Positions 1 to 11,402 of a stretch of 64,000 nucleotides of DNA are shown in pieces. A program made the translations under genes and the position numbers. The stretch's first letter is position 1, and each line of letters starts with the position of its first letter. The stretch is from the NCBI GenBank assembly GCA_024195585.1, contig SWBL01000114.1, forward strand, positions 1-64,000, in the 5' to 3' direction. Under the pieces are notes generated by a model that did not search any database, was not told the origin of the DNA, and saw only the letters and a program-made list of their open reading frames with translations. This DNA is from Aureobasidium sp. EXF-3400 (lineage: Eukaryota > Ascomycota > Dothideomycetes > Dothideales > Saccotheciaceae).

Positions 1-1188
1 TAGATAAATGCCAAGGCTTCCTCTGTACAACGATAACCTCGCTATAACGATAGAAGAAGGGCCGAGAGGAAGTATCGCTATAGCGAGGTGTTACTGTAGA
101 AGATGTACATCCGTCGAACGGGGACTTTACAGAGGGTATCTCGCCACCAAACGTGCGATAAGGACATCGTTGGCTTTTGCCAAGCGCATCTGGCTTGGAG
201 CTCTACAACAGAGGATCGTGCCTTCCTTCGATCCCAGACAAACCGTCAAGGTATGCGATCTGGTCAGCAGCTGTGAGGATATTCATCAGCAGCCTTAAGA
301 AAAATTTCGGCACCCATTGGATCTACAATGCAGCCCGATGACAACGTTCTCATTCAGATTGCAGGGCGTTGGGTCGGAGAATCAGGGCTCGACAGCCAAA
401 AAGAAGGCAATACCAGACGAGGATCCACGTCCGCGGCGCAGGAAGGATGCGTGGATAAGATCCGAGAACGGAGCACCTGCCAAGAACTTCTTTAAGCTCC
501 AGACCTGTCATTTGCATCCTTCAAAGCGCATATATCTCAAACTGATATAGAGAAGAAGGGCATTTGGAACAATGCCAAATCCCCAAGATACAAAGGCCGT
601 TGATGTGGTTGTTGCAACGCACCGGTGTGGCCTTCTCCAGTTGCGGCTCGCCCCCAGCCGTTGTGACGCGATCTGTCAGAGTTCGGTCAGCGCGGCTGAA
701 GAAGATCATTCCGTTGCTCCGGATGAAGAGATACACAAGTGCCTGCCTATTGACTCGTGTCCAAGGCATCCTCGGGGATGATGCCAATAATTCATTTGTT
801 CAGAGTTAAGCCACTATCTCTTCAAATCCTTCGTGCTGCATGATCAGAGTCAGGAACAGGGTCGGACAGGGTTGCTTCGCCCCGCGTTGTCTGGATGCTC
901 ATCTTATTAGAGCGACAAACGGCATCCGTGAGACACCCGCTGAAAGGAAGCAACCTAGAAAGTAGTAACTCCTTGGAAGCCCTAAAGCACGCAAAAGACA
1001 ACTTCATCTGGACACCATCGCGGAAAACAAAAGAAAGTGGTAATGATTATAACGCCGAGTGTGGGATCTCTTCAGGTCCCGACCAAGACGCCGTGTGAAG
1101 TGTGTACCAATGTGTTGACCCCTCAAGTTCCCCATTCACGCCATCGCTCCAATGCAAATATGCCCTTTTCGCTTGCCCATGTCTAAGT
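1..1188. other. No recognisable gene; contains a strong inverted repeat
   Basis: Short open frames occur on both strands, the longest under 100 codons (for example an ATG frame at 8-298), but none has a recognisable domain, signal peptide or consistent codon use. The only clear structure is the inverted repeat at 36-89. The right part is the 3' flank of EAF3. It could hold a decayed gene or untranslated sequence. Confidence 0.5.
36..89. repeat. Near-perfect inverted repeat (hairpin)
   Basis: Arms 36-52 and 73-89 are reverse complements over 17 bp with one mismatch, separated by a 20-nt loop. The arm core reads CCTCGCTATA. No protein-coding context explains it. Confidence 0.75.
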
Positions 1189-2681
1189 CTACTTGACACG
1201 GTCAATGTAATCTTGAGTAGGTTGTTCGTACTCCTGAGACAGGTAATTGCCTGCGTTCTTGCTGAGCCATTGGGTCATCTTGTGCAGCTCCTCGCGAAGA
1301 CGGCTCACAGCCTGAGAGTCCATGTTGGTATGGGCAATCAGATCTGGCATGGATACTGAGACTTTTAGTCAAGTCATGAATAAATCACCAAACAATACAT
1401 ACCGAACAGACGGCACAGGTGCTCCACTCCATAGATGTCAGTAGGAAGCTTGCCGGTCAAGTCACCAGTGCCCTTGTTAAGCTGAGCGTGGATGTCGGAC
1501 CATTGGGGACGCTCAAAGCGATACAGCAGGATACGTCCTATGCTCTTGTTGAAGTACTCCTTAACGCCAGCGATCACTTCCTCGAGGATATCGGCCTCAG
1601 CACTGCCCTCCCTGCGTTTAGCACCCTCGGATGCAGAGTAGTCTGCAAGGAACTGTGCTACCGGAGTCTTTGAAGGCAGCGGGACCAGTCTGTTTTCTCT
1701 GGTCACCTTCTCCCAATCGTCAACGAGAATGGCCTTGAGACTATCAGGCATGAAAATCTTGATCGAAGGTCGACGCAGAAATTCGTCCTCCTGTTGCGAC
1801 AGTCAGCAATCGATTCTGGAGACGTCATTTTGACACGACAAAGCCAGTCAATATTTGAGCACATGTTGGCAAGGCTGTTGCTGTCGCGGAAAAGAAAATT
1901 GGTGGTGCAAACATTTCCGTGAGTCTGGCGAGGGGCAGACCTCCACAGCAAATCACACCACACAACCACGCAAAATTCGCGAATACGCAAAACAATGTAG
2001 AAAACATCCACTGACCTTGTCGATTCCTTCATACTCTCTTCCACGCTTGGTTCCGCGGGTAGGTGCCGCTGCTGGAGCTGTCCTTTCTTCGCTGCCTCTA
2101 GCAGATCCAGTGTTGAGATCACGCTTTCTGGTCACGGTCGCAGTCATCGGTTTTGCTGCAGCTCTGCGTTGTGCGTTCATTTCTTGCCTCAAGTTCTTGG
2201 AAAGCTCGAGGTTCTCGTCGTTGTACTTGCGCAAGCGATCTTGAGGCACCCAGTCATCCCACCTGTACAGAATCAGCATAATTCGGACCCGCGAACGCGC
2301 GAACCAAAACACATTTTGATCGAAAGCAGAGCTTTGAACGACAAAACAGTGACAGATATGTAGCAGGATATTCAGACCGTCAGTTCGATGGAAGAAAGAT
2401 GAAAAAGGCGGAAACAATGATGTTGTCGTGGGTGCTGGGGGCCGAAAGGACCACCACAGGGGACATTTTGCTGTGCAGAGGGGTGATGAATGTGTGCGGA
2501 GGTCACAAACTTACGTGTTCTTCCAGCCCTTGTAGTGAACCTTGTACTCGTAAGGCGATTTCTTGTCATTTTGATCAGTGTGTCGCGAATCAAGGACTTT
2601 TGCTTCATAGAGCAGTTCGTGATGGAAGCAAAGCGCCTTCTCGTCTTTGCCATACATGGGGCCTGGGGCAGCGGGTGCCAT
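1189..2681 (-). CDS. EAF3: Chromatin modification protein EAF3 (MRG15 family)
   Basis: Four exons on the minus strand: 2681-2515, 2262-2016, 1790-1403 and 1355-1189, giving 322 aa; all junctions keep frame. In yeast, Eaf3 is a subunit of both the NuA4 histone acetyltransferase and the Rpd3S deacetylase and reads H3K36 methylation in gene bodies. An N-terminal chromo barrel is visible around residues 12-85 (YKVHYKGWKNTWDDWV across intron 1), then a basic Ala/Arg/Thr-rich linker, then an MRG domain from about residue 145 to the end, with VEHLCRLFVSMPDL spanning intron 3. The last exon supplies the closing MRG helices (SRLREELHKM, QWLSKNAGNYL). The start is the ATG of MAPAAPGPMYG. Length matches fungal orthologues (about 320-400 aa). 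Identification is firm; intron 2 (donor GTCAGT) is the least certain junction. Confidence 0.93.
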
Positions 2682-3089
2682 TGTGGGAATTGAGAGTCGG
2701 AGTTTTATTCCGGCGGTGAGATGATTATTGTTGAATGTGGTGGATGAATTGAGGTTAGTTCTCCAAGTTGGTCAGCGGATGTTTGGTGGAAGTGGTTTCG
2801 AGAGTCAATCAAGGAGGAATTCGTGAAAGCGTGTCAAAGCTTGGACCTCCGCGTTCAAGTCTGACTCTCCTTCCAAGTTATAACCGTCCTCTCACAACTA
2901 CCTTACCGGCGTTGTGCAATCTATTCTAGTCGTCTAACTGGGCAGTGAACATACATGGTACAGCATACAATAAGAATGAGAACATTTTCTCTTGAGTTAC
3001 AGCGGCGATGCACTTTCTAACTACTCTTCCTATCTAACATCCTAATGCACTTTTACCGACGGCATATTTGCGTCCTCGTCGCCCCGATC
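2682..3089. other. Intergenic: EAF3 promoter and FAD-protein 3' flank
   Basis: This lies between the EAF3 start and the stop of the next minus-strand gene. I see no coding signal. Both genes run leftward, so the right part is the 3' flank of the FAD protein and the left part the EAF3 promoter. Confidence 0.5.
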
Positions 3090-4706
3090 TTAATCTGACT
3101 TGATCTTGATACCAAAGACTCTATCAAGGAGGCCCAAGTATATCGAAAGCATAAACGCCACTGGTGGTAGGGACAAGAAGAAATGCAACAGACGTGCGAA
3201 TCCCATGATCCACACGATTGCAGTGCGCAGTGCATGATCCTTGATGTTCAGCTCAGGCGCTTGGCCTCGCGAGAAGGTCGAGTCCTTGAACTCGAATGGC
3301 AGAGTTGCTCCAAGGTGGTCGATTGCGACCTTGAGGCCGCTGCTGAAGCCATCTTCGTGGAAACCATATTTGGTCCACGCTCCACAGTAACTGATTCCAG
3401 ATGTGTTCTGAATCTCATGCAGCCTGTTTTGCGATCTAACGGCTGCTGACGTATAGAGAGGATGTCGGTAGATGAATTTGCCTTGGGTCTTTTCCGGCGC
3501 AGGCTCGTGAGGAGGATTCATTGTGACAAGTACAGGGCCAAACTTAGACTCCGGAATATGCTGCAAGAGATTCATCCAGTACGTCAAACTCACGCCAGCC
3601 GGATGTTCGAGCTTGGAAGGTGTAGAAGTCGTCAGGTAGTTCCAGGCTGTGAACACCGGTCTCCTCAACGGCATCAATGAGAGATCTGAGTGGAGGTATG
3701 CGACATTCTCCGAAGTCTGGAATGCACCAAGAATCTCTTCTTCCTTTTCTGACGGTGGTACTCTCGACTTCGCGGCAAGAAGAGGCAAGATATCGTCTCC
3801 ATGGCAAGCCATAATAACATGATCGAAGGTCGACGACTCCTGTGTTCCACTCAGTGGACTCTTGTAGCTGACTTCGACTACGTTCTTGCCATTCTGGTTC
3901 ATTCTTGTCACACCGGTGATGGGAGTCGAAGTGTGGAAATGGAATCTTCTTTTGTCGGAGCTGCGTACAATGGCGTCAATGTACTTCTGGGAGCCGTGCT
4001 TGATGGTCAGCCAATCAGGTCGTGCTGCGATGGTCGATAGTAGATGGTGGTTCCACATGAAGCGGACAAGAGTCAGTACAGGAAATTCCAGACTGGTCTT
4101 GTCTGGCGATGTGCTCCATACTGCAGCAGTCATTGGAATGAGGTAGTCATCCTTGAAAGCTTGAGAGTAACCTTCTTCCTCTAGATAGTGGCCAACAGTC
4201 TGATCGGTGCGTGAAGAGTCATTATCTGTAAGAAGATCAAGCGCAAACTGATTGAAGCGGATGATATCAAAAATCATACGCCACATCTTTGGCTTGAAGA
4301 TGTTTTCTCTTTGAGCAAAGATACCTTCACCAGAACCAGACCATTCGAATTCACCATGGTTGCGAGAAACGCTGAAGGTCATTAAAGTAGGGACAATATC
4401 CACTTTGACGTGGTTCAAGAATCTGATTAGGTTTGCTGGTGAACATCAGTAATGGGGTCTTGAAGAAGACAAGTATGGTTGCTGGGACGAACGATATGTG
4501 GCAGAGTTCATGACAATGAAGCCAGTGTCAACAGGTGTGGAGTGTTCGCCATGCGTAAATGTTTGAGTGTTTGTATGACCGCCCAAGCGATCTGATTTCT
4601 CAAAGATATGGACTTCATGGTCAGTGTTTTGCAAAGCCCATGCCGCACCTAAGCCGGCACATCCGCTGCCAACGATGGCTACGCGCTTTTTCTCTGTTGA
4701 AAGCAT
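3090..4706 (-). CDS. FAD-dependent amine-oxidase-like flavoprotein
   Basis: Two exons, 4706-4493 and 4435-3090, separated by a 57-nt intron that splits the Tyr-Pro codons of NSATYPNLIRF; 519 aa. The N-terminus carries the dinucleotide-binding motif [14 protein letters not shown] (Gly13, Gly15, Gly18) and the acidic end of the second strand in [13 protein letters not shown], so it binds FAD in the NAD_binding_8/amine-oxidase fold. The body resembles the COG2907 group of predicted NAD/FAD-binding proteins, whose members in bacteria and plants are often encoded beside or fused to cyclopropane-fatty-acid synthases; substrate and reaction are unknown. A hydrophobic stretch near the C-terminus ([19 protein letters not shown]) suggests membrane association. 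The start is the ATG of MLSTEKKRV; an in-frame TTG 24 nt upstream is not used as a start here. It is divergent from VTI1. Confidence 0.85.
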
Positions 4707-5350
4707 TGGAGAAATAGACTGAAGCAACAAGAATCAAAACAGACAATCGGGAGAATGGCAAGTCTACTTTCTAGAAGGTATTAGAGTACAATGCAGAGGA
4801 AGGTTTCGCCGGGCGAGTCGGGTTGAACACGGGGACTCGGGAAGAACGCGTTTCGATAGAGGGCGGACGTGAGGCGTTTGATCTTAAGCGTCATTAAGGA
4901 AGCACTGGCCGCCGTGGACCCATCCTTCGGCCAGCAAGGTTGTGCCAAGATAGAGACTCATGATATGGCTACTGGATCCACAGACCGGAGAAGTCGGCAG
5001 TCTTGAGAAGGTGGAATCAAGATTCATTCGGGATATGGAACGAATATTGTTCCGCAAACATCACAAGAGATGAGCTTCGAAGAAAGAAAGAACGAGGGAC
5101 CGAGGTGGCCGCCTTGAGACCGCCGAGAGTGGTCCAAGCTTGGTGCCAACATCATCGTCCCTTCCCCGACTCGATGCACATGCAATACCACAAGCAATCA
5201 CAATCAAACCGAACACGATTCGAGATAGCGTATCCTCCTTCAGCAGGAACTATACAACAACCATTGCGATCCCGTTTATCAAACACGCGCACGCCAAACG
5301 CCCTCTGTACATAGCACAGTCCGCGCCATACCATATCTCTCACACACATC
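4707..5350. promoter_or_regulatory. Shared upstream region of the FAD protein (-) and VTI1 (+)
   Basis: 644 bp between two divergent start codons. No coding signal is convincing on either strand; a 103-codon frame at 5003-5314 has no recognisable domain. Core promoters of both genes are presumed here, but I cannot point to a specific site. Confidence 0.5.
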
Positions 5351-6142
5351 ATGGCCAACCCACTGGATACCGATGCCGGATCTGAGCTCTTCAGCAACTA
5401 TGAAGCCGAACTCAAGCTTGTCCAGGCCGATTTGAACCAGAAACTGGATCAGCTGCCTGAACTTTCGGGCGAAGAGCGCAAGGCTGCCATCGGTCGCGCT
5501 CAGCGTTCGCTGGAAGAGGCTACTGAGATCGTGAGTCGACCTCTGAATTGGCCTACCCTACCTCTTACTGACCGTATTCTCGCAGTTGGACTCGATGCGA
5601 CTGGAGAAAGAGAACCTGCCCGCAAACCAAAAGACCAAGACGAACCAGCGCTTCCGCAATTACACTCACGACATCGACATGGCCAAGCAGAAGCTCAAAG
5701 GCTTGTCAAGCGACAAGTCTGCTCTTTTTGGAAAACGCTACACCGACAACCCTACCAACGACGATCAGCTCGAGCAAAGACAACAACTCCTGTCAGGCAC
5801 CGACAGACTTGACCGTTCAAGTGGCCGCCTACGCGAGAGCCAGCGTATTGCTCTTGAAACCGAAGACATTGGCCGCAATACTCTTGCCGACTTGGCCAGA
5901 CAACGAGAAGTCATTGAGCACACCAGAGGCACTCTTCTCGAGGGCGAAGGCTACACCGACAGAAGCAACAAGACATTGAAGCAGATGGCTCGTAGGTAAT
6001 GCTGACTCCATTTCTCCAACGAATACTTGGGGAAAGCAAACTAATGTTGCGCAGAATGGCTACGAATAAAATAATCACTATTGCCATCATCACCGTCCTG
6101 GTCCTCTTGATTCTTGCCGTCATCATCAGCAAGTTCAGATAG
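5351..6142 (+). CDS. VTI1: Vesicle transport v-SNARE Vti1
   Basis: Three exons, 5351-5530, 5586-5995 and 6055-6142; 225 aa. Vti1 is a Qb-SNARE for fusion at the Golgi, endosome and vacuole. Visible are the N-terminal three-helix region (ELFSNYEAELKLVQADLNQ, then SGEERKAAIGRAQRSLEEA), a SNARE motif from about residue 130 with the heptad region DIGRNTLADLARQREVIEHTR, and a C-terminal tail anchor ending ILAVIISKFR. The third exon encodes only the last residues before the anchor and the transmembrane segment; the junction reads ARRMATNKI, as in yeast Vti1 (ARRMxxNK). The start ATG lies directly after a CACACA tract. Length is close to the yeast protein (217 aa). High certainty. Confidence 0.95.
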
Positions 6143-6299
6143 GTGGCCACGCGCCAACACGATACCACTTTTACTTTCTTGTCTCTACTTCGTTTTGTTG
6201 GCTTTTATCGGCGCATACGGATTTCGGGCAGGCACCGCTCTTGAGTCAAGGCGTTTAGTCACGACCATATAATACAGTATTCTTACATTTACCCTCCAT

Positions 6300-7282
6300 C
6301 TATAGTTTGGCTTGCTTGATATACTTGCTCAAGAAACTAACAACAGCGGCGTCCACCTCTTTAGCCTTGGTATAGTTCAGGTAATGAGGTCCGCCTTCGA
6401 TGACCTGCAGCGTTGCATCAGGACTGTTGACGAAGAGCTTGATCTCCTCCTCAGCATTGGCCACGCTATACACCACATCCTGGTCACCGTGTAGCCACAG
6501 CACTGGGACGCGTATGTCGAAGAGTCTGCCTTGCAAACCATCCCTGTCCCGCAGATTGATGGCACACATTCTCGCACGTCTGCGCCCATCATCACCACCC
6601 CAATTCTTCTGGATAGCTTTGACCCAGAATTCTCCGTCCTCAGTCGGGATGTCCTGACCGAAGCCTGAAGCGTTCATGAAATGGCAGAACTCTTCTGGAA
6701 GTGTAAAGTCTGGTGTGCTTTCGTTGCTTGTCCATCCCTCAATTGAGGGGGTGAGATTCTGTTTTGCGTCCCAGCAGCCGAGTTTTACTGTTCGTTCGTT
6801 CTCAGTATCCATTGAAGTTCCGAGAGGAATTATGCCCGCAACCTATTTGATTTTACCATCAATTGCTTTGCTTTTGACGAATTTGAATACCGATCATCAC
6901 TTACCTTATCAGGTGCCAGCAATGCCATCCTCACAGTCTGCCAACCACCCTGACTAGTTCCCAAGACAAATACCTTACCCTCAATCTCCAACTTGTCCAA
7001 AACTTGCAAATTCATTACCGCACTGTCCCAGTAGGTGAAATTCTCAACCTTTGCTCTAGTTCGGCCATGGCCTAGCAATTCAATGGCAAGCAGATTGACC
7101 AGATTTTTGAGTGAGGTGTTTTGGTATTGATGTCTGTAAAGGTCTGCGCCTGTACCGAAAGAATTGCAGAGTACGAGGGTGGGTTTGGAGGGATCGTATG
7201 GCTCTGGCATGTAGGTGCTTGCTTCTATGCCTCCGAGATGGGGTACCTGGACGATTTTGGTTGTGACTGGTGTGATGGTCAT
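6300..7282 (-). CDS. Alpha/beta hydrolase
   Basis: Two exons, 7282-6905 and 6842-6300, with a 62-nt intron; 306 aa. The alpha/beta-hydrolase fold is shown by the nucleophile elbow VLGTSQGG (Ser110), the HGDQDVVY segment with the expected acid, and a late His in EGGPHYLNY. The early NSFGTGADLYR segment fits the oxyanion-hole loop. It lacks a signal peptide and transmembrane segments, so it is probably cytosolic. The substrate cannot be read from the sequence; relatives include esterases, haloalkane-dehalogenase-like enzymes and acyltransferase-like enzymes. It is convergent with VTI1 (157 bp between stops) and divergent from the RCC1-repeat gene. Confidence 0.88.
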
Positions 7283-7755
7283 CTTGGCTGGTATGGTGGA
7301 TGTTGTTGTAAGAATTCAAGATTGGAGATATGGAAGGAGGATATAGTAGTTATGGTTCTCCTCCTATGATCGGCAATTGACGCTAAATTCTGCTTACTGT
7401 TCCGTCTCTGTCGATGTTCTCCACTTTCTACTATGTGCTAGCCATGGAGCTTGATACAACGGAGGAGATGTTTGACCGAGGTTGTTGAACATGGACCGAG
7501 CGTCGGTTTGGAACAACACCTCCAACGCCCTTAGACCTTGGCAACTGTATGTAGCACCAGCGCGTCGATTGTTTGCTGCTTTGTCTCGTGATCAATCTTC
7601 TTGCCAGACACATATGAGGGCCGCTGTGCTGTCGTGGCCCTGAGTCAATGTCAGCAGTCTCTCTCAGTAAACGACACTTCGCAGGTGCTTCATCAGTCGT
7701 CAGCTACACTCCAACCATCAAGTCTTCAATCATCAGAACATAAAGACCTCAGCAG
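7283..7755. promoter_or_regulatory. Shared upstream region of the hydrolase (-) and the RCC1-repeat gene (+)
   Basis: 473 bp between divergent start codons. No open frame here has protein-like character and I recognise no specific site. Confidence 0.45.
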
Positions 7756-8859
7756 ATGGCACCATCCACCTTGTATGCCAGTGGCTTCAATGCCTTTGGT
7801 CAACTCTCCGCAGAGTCGGACAAAGATCTGGTTGAGCCCACAAAGCTGGTAACCTCCCAGGACGGCGACAATACCAACCTCCTTTTTGCTGGTTGGAGCG
7901 AGACAACTTTCTACCAACATGGTAAAGGCAACAGAAATGGATCAATCTTGAGACTTGGGAGCACCAAGATTACCCAGGAAGCACCACTGGCTGATCTTTT
8001 CACTGGATTCGGAAATCACAATGGCCTTCTCGGTGTGCTCAGTCGCAAAGGAGGTGTCGCTTTCACCGAGGAGAACCAGGTCGAAGCTCACACAGCAACT
8101 ACAGACTCACTGTCGGATGATGAAGCACCAGGTATTGCATACCTGGCTGTAGCAGGTAACGGCCATGTTGCTGTCATCCTCACATCTGCCAGTTCACCTC
8201 GGAGCAGCATTCTGGAGTTCACATCTTTCGACAAGTTTCGTCAATGGTTCGACGATGAGGTCAATGACCTACATGGACCTCGCTTCAGTCACACTGTGCC
8301 GGGACGTGTGGCCCAGTTAGTCGCCAATGTTACAGGCTTTGTGTGTCTGACGAAGGATGGCAATGTCTATACCTGGGGCGATGCAAGACATAGCTCGCTT
8401 GGCCGCAGTGTTGCTGAGACAGAAGCCAAAAGTCCAGGTTTAGTGGAGTCTCTCGCTGGTATTCAGATCAAGAAGATTGCGTCTGACGGTTGGATGACAG
8501 CAGCATTGTCGGAAGATGGTGCGGCGTATCTCTTCGGCACAGGCACACCTGGAACTCAACACTCGCTCTCTTGTTTGGATGGGTTGAACTCAATGGAAGC
8601 AGCACTGGTCGAGATCGAGGAAGATGGAGAGCCCTTGGACTTCCTGGATGTTGCTGTGGGCGATGGTCACGTCCTGCTGCTGGCTCAGGATGGTCGTGTC
8701 TTCGCTGCTGGAGACAACCGCAATGGTCAACTAGGCCTTGGTCAGAAGGCCTCGAGTTATGCTAAAGACTGGCTGGAAGTCATCATACCGGATCAACATC
8801 GTTGCGTTGCGGTTTCCGCAGGCCCAAAGTCATCATTCTTCCAGGTTACTGAGAGTTGA
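7756..8859 (+). CDS. RCC1-repeat (beta-propeller) protein
   Basis: Single exon, 367 aa, starting at the ATG of MAPSTLYASGFN. RCC1-type repeats are visible at both ends and in the middle: TLYASGFNAFGQLS near residue 6, GNVYTWGDARHSSLGR near 205, and GRVFAAGDNRNGQLGLG near 315, with the usual alternation of a Gly-rich strand and a W/F/A-x-G turn. The first and last repeats probably close the propeller. Small ascomycete proteins of this size include the yeast Ats1 type, linked to tRNA modification and the cytoskeleton; I cannot decide whether this is that orthologue. No signal peptide or membrane segment is seen. Confidence 0.88.
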   Translation: MAPSTLYASGFNAFGQLSAESDKDLVEPTKLVTSQDGDNTNLLFAGWSETTFYQHGKGNRNGSILRLGSTKITQEAPLADLFTGFGNHNGLLGVLSRKGGVAFTEENQVEAHTATTDSLSDDEAPGIAYLAVAGNGHVAVILTSASSPRSSILEFTSFDKFRQWFDDEVNDLHGPRFSHTVPGRVAQLVANVTGFVCLTKDGNVYTWGDARHSSLGRSVAETEAKSPGLVESLAGIQIKKIASDGWMTAALSEDGAAYLFGTGTPGTQHSLSCLDGLNSMEAALVEIEEDGEPLDFLDVAVGDGHVLLLAQDGRVFAAGDNRNGQLGLGQKASSYAKDWLEVIIPDQHRCVAVSAGPKSSFFQVTES

Positions 8860-9110
8860 GCCATCTGACATCAGGAGTTGCTTGAGAAGGTCACTGGAAA
8901 AGCATACGCGTCTTTCACCGGCTGAAGCCTCGCTTAGTTGACCAATACACTGGCTGTCTTTATGGTATTTTGCCAAGGCGAGTTGCTGGCGTGGTTTACC
9001 TCACAACACGTGGTGTATCCCACAACACGGCGTTTACAACAAGGTTTCCACCATTCGTCCACCTCAGTATCTCCATCAACACATCAGTATCCTGTTCTTT
9101 GTCCGCAAAC

Positions 9111-10665
9111 ATGAACATGGCTGGGGCTACAGAACTTCAGCACATGCTTTTCATGCATGCAGAAGCAGTTGCTGGCACAAACCGACTCCAAGCCACAGCA
9201 ACTGATGCCGCCCATGATCACGTGCGCACTTGTGCGGTGTGTATCAAAGACCAGTCCTCGGATGCCTTCCCTATCGTCAACAACGATCACCATGATCACG
9301 AAGCCAACGTCTGCAGAAGATGTTTCAACCGCTACATCGTTGGACATATCGATGCAGGCGATGCTCGTATCAGCTGCGCGGAGTGCTCAGAGCGTCTGAA
9401 TTATGAAGATGTTCAAAAGATCGTCTCCAAGACATCGCTTCTGAAGTATGACAAAGTCATGTTGAAGGCATGCGTCGAGGAAGATCCAGACTTCCAATAC
9501 TGTGTAAGTACATCAGAGCCTTGCGAGACTACCATCAACGAGGTACCCCGTTCTGTAACTTGGTAAAATGTTGCTGACTATGTCCATCTATAGATGTCTG
9601 CCAAATGCAAATCTGGACAGATACATGTCGGAGGTCACGAAGTGCCCATCTTTCGCTGCAACGCTTGTGACCACAAGCAATGCATGAGTTGCGACATCCC
9701 TTGGCACGAAGGAGAGACCTGCGACAAGTATCAGGCTCGTCACGACAAAGACACCGTGAAGACTGAAGCCATCCTTCGCAAGACATCAAAGGCCTGTCCT
9801 GGAGGCTGTGGTGCAAGAATTGAGAGGAACGGCGGTTGTCCTCACATGCTTTGTAAGTTTTCTCCATGCTTGCACATGAATGCGCCTCAATCTTGTATAA
9901 TGACTGACACGTGGGTTTGTAGGCACAGAATGCTCTACTGAGTTCTGCTGGAACTGTCTAGGTGCTTGGACAGGTCCTGACAATCACCAAAGATGTGCCG
10001 TTGACGCTCATGCTGCCACTGAGGCACCTCTTCCTCCCTCCGAAGAGATAAAGCACCGTCGAGACATGCGCAAAGCTCGTCAGGACCTCCGCGACGACGA
10101 GAACGAGGAAGCGTACGCCCTCATTACGGACACCACCACGCCTTGTCCCAAGTGCGAAGTTCGCATCGAGAAGGACGGAGGCTGTGACCACATGACCTGC
10201 TCCCAATGCTCCTTCCAGTTCTGCTTTCAATGTTCAGCCAGCTACGCGATGATTCTGCAATACGACAATCGCCGTCACAAACGCAGTTGCGTCTACTACG
10301 CTGCCCCTGTCACCGACCACGCCATGCCAATCAAGACAGCTATCATCAACCCCGACAACCACACCCACGATGTCGAGCACTCCACAATCATTCCTGTCGT
10401 CTCAGCTAAGCCCCGCGCTGTCGGCAAACCTACTTCGAAGAAGAAGCCCACGGGCATCACAAAGAAGATTGTCGTCACAAAGAAGAATTCCGCCGTTGCA
10501 AAGAAAAAGTCCACCATCACAAAGAGAAAAGCCAACGTTGCAAAGCGCGCCATCGTAGCACCCATCATCCGTCGCGGCACTCGCACTGGACTTCGCAGTT
10601 CAACTGCTGCAGCTAGCGGTCCCGTGACTCGCTCACAGACTGTCACTCTGCGCGAGATTCGTTAG
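9111..10665 (+). CDS. RBR-type (RING-IBR-RING) E3 ubiquitin ligase with two Rcat-like modules
   Basis: Three exons, 9111-9503, 9594-9852 and 9923-10665; 464 aa. RBR ligases take ubiquitin from an E2 onto a catalytic Cys in the second RING (Rcat) before passing it to substrate. In order: RING1 from Cys41 (CAVC...CRRC...CAEC), an IBR around residues 130-182 (SAKC, FRCNAC, QCMSC), then CPGGC...NGGCPHM...FCWNC at about 199-229, and a second similar unit, CPKC...DGGCDHM...FCFQC, at about 292-325. Both of the last units carry the GGCxHM segment that holds the catalytic Cys in known RBR ligases (here Cys213 and Cys305). The C-terminus (about 380-464) is a Lys-rich, low-complexity tail with repeated TKK/AKK units, probably nuclear or nucleic-acid binding. 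Start chosen at the first ATG after the last upstream in-frame non-coding stretch; a second ATG follows two codons later. Confidence 0.9.
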
Positions 10666-10928
10666 TTCTCTAGCTGGTGATGGCTGGGTCTGGACTAGTT
10701 CTTTCTGTTCCGCTCGGAACTTGGTTCACAATGTTGTAATAATAAGTAGTGCAGTAATGAAATCTTCACTCTTCGAATCAGGCTATCTGTGTTGTTGGTT
10801 CGTCTTGCCTTCTCCATGTGAAATGGATTTGATTCGAGGTCCACTGGGTAACGTGATAAGTTCATGATGTTTCGTTTAATATCACTACAAGTTGAGGTAG
10901 TCCATAAGATTCTGGATATTCGTGATCA

Positions 10929-11100
10929 TCTGCTCATCACTCGTCTGCTCATCACTCGTCTCTGCTCATCACTCGTCTCTGCTCATTACTCGTCTGCTTA
11001 TTACTCGTCTGCTTATTACTCGTCTGCTTATTACTCGTCTGCTCATCATTCGTCTACTCATCACTCGTCTGCTCATCGCTCGTCTGCTCATACTCATCGG
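10929..11100. repeat. 15-bp minisatellite (about 11 copies)
   Basis: Direct tandem repeats of a unit close to CTGCTCATCACTCGT. Two units carry an extra CT (17 bp), and units in the middle vary as CTTATTACTCGT. Beyond 11100 the array decays into CATACTCAT-like fragments. Because the unit is a multiple of three it opens long frames that would encode Ser/Ala/His/Tyr repeats; I treat these as by-products. Confidence 0.85.
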
Positions 11101-11402
11101 CTCATACCCTTTTGCTCACACCTATACGCCCGTGCCTATCTATCCATACTCATCTGCTCATACTTATATACTCGTATACTTTTCCTGTCTCTTGCGAGTG
11201 TGGATTTATGTCATCAACTTGTTGAGACTGTAGAAGCCATACTTCTGATCCGCGTAAATTGTAAGATAACATCACTATGCTCCCTCATTTCCTGATTCCC
11301 TCATCTTCTCGTTATTTCGTTCCCTTGTCCTCTTATTGTCTTGAACACGTAAGTGTTATCAATACTATCGCTGCATATCTTTCTTGTTGCCGTCGCTATA
11401 TC

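Noticed and set aside
10864..11295. Ser/Ala/His/Tyr repeat protein over the minisatellite
   Set aside because: The frame is open only because the 15-bp unit is a multiple of three; two frames are open at once and flanking codons do not look coding.
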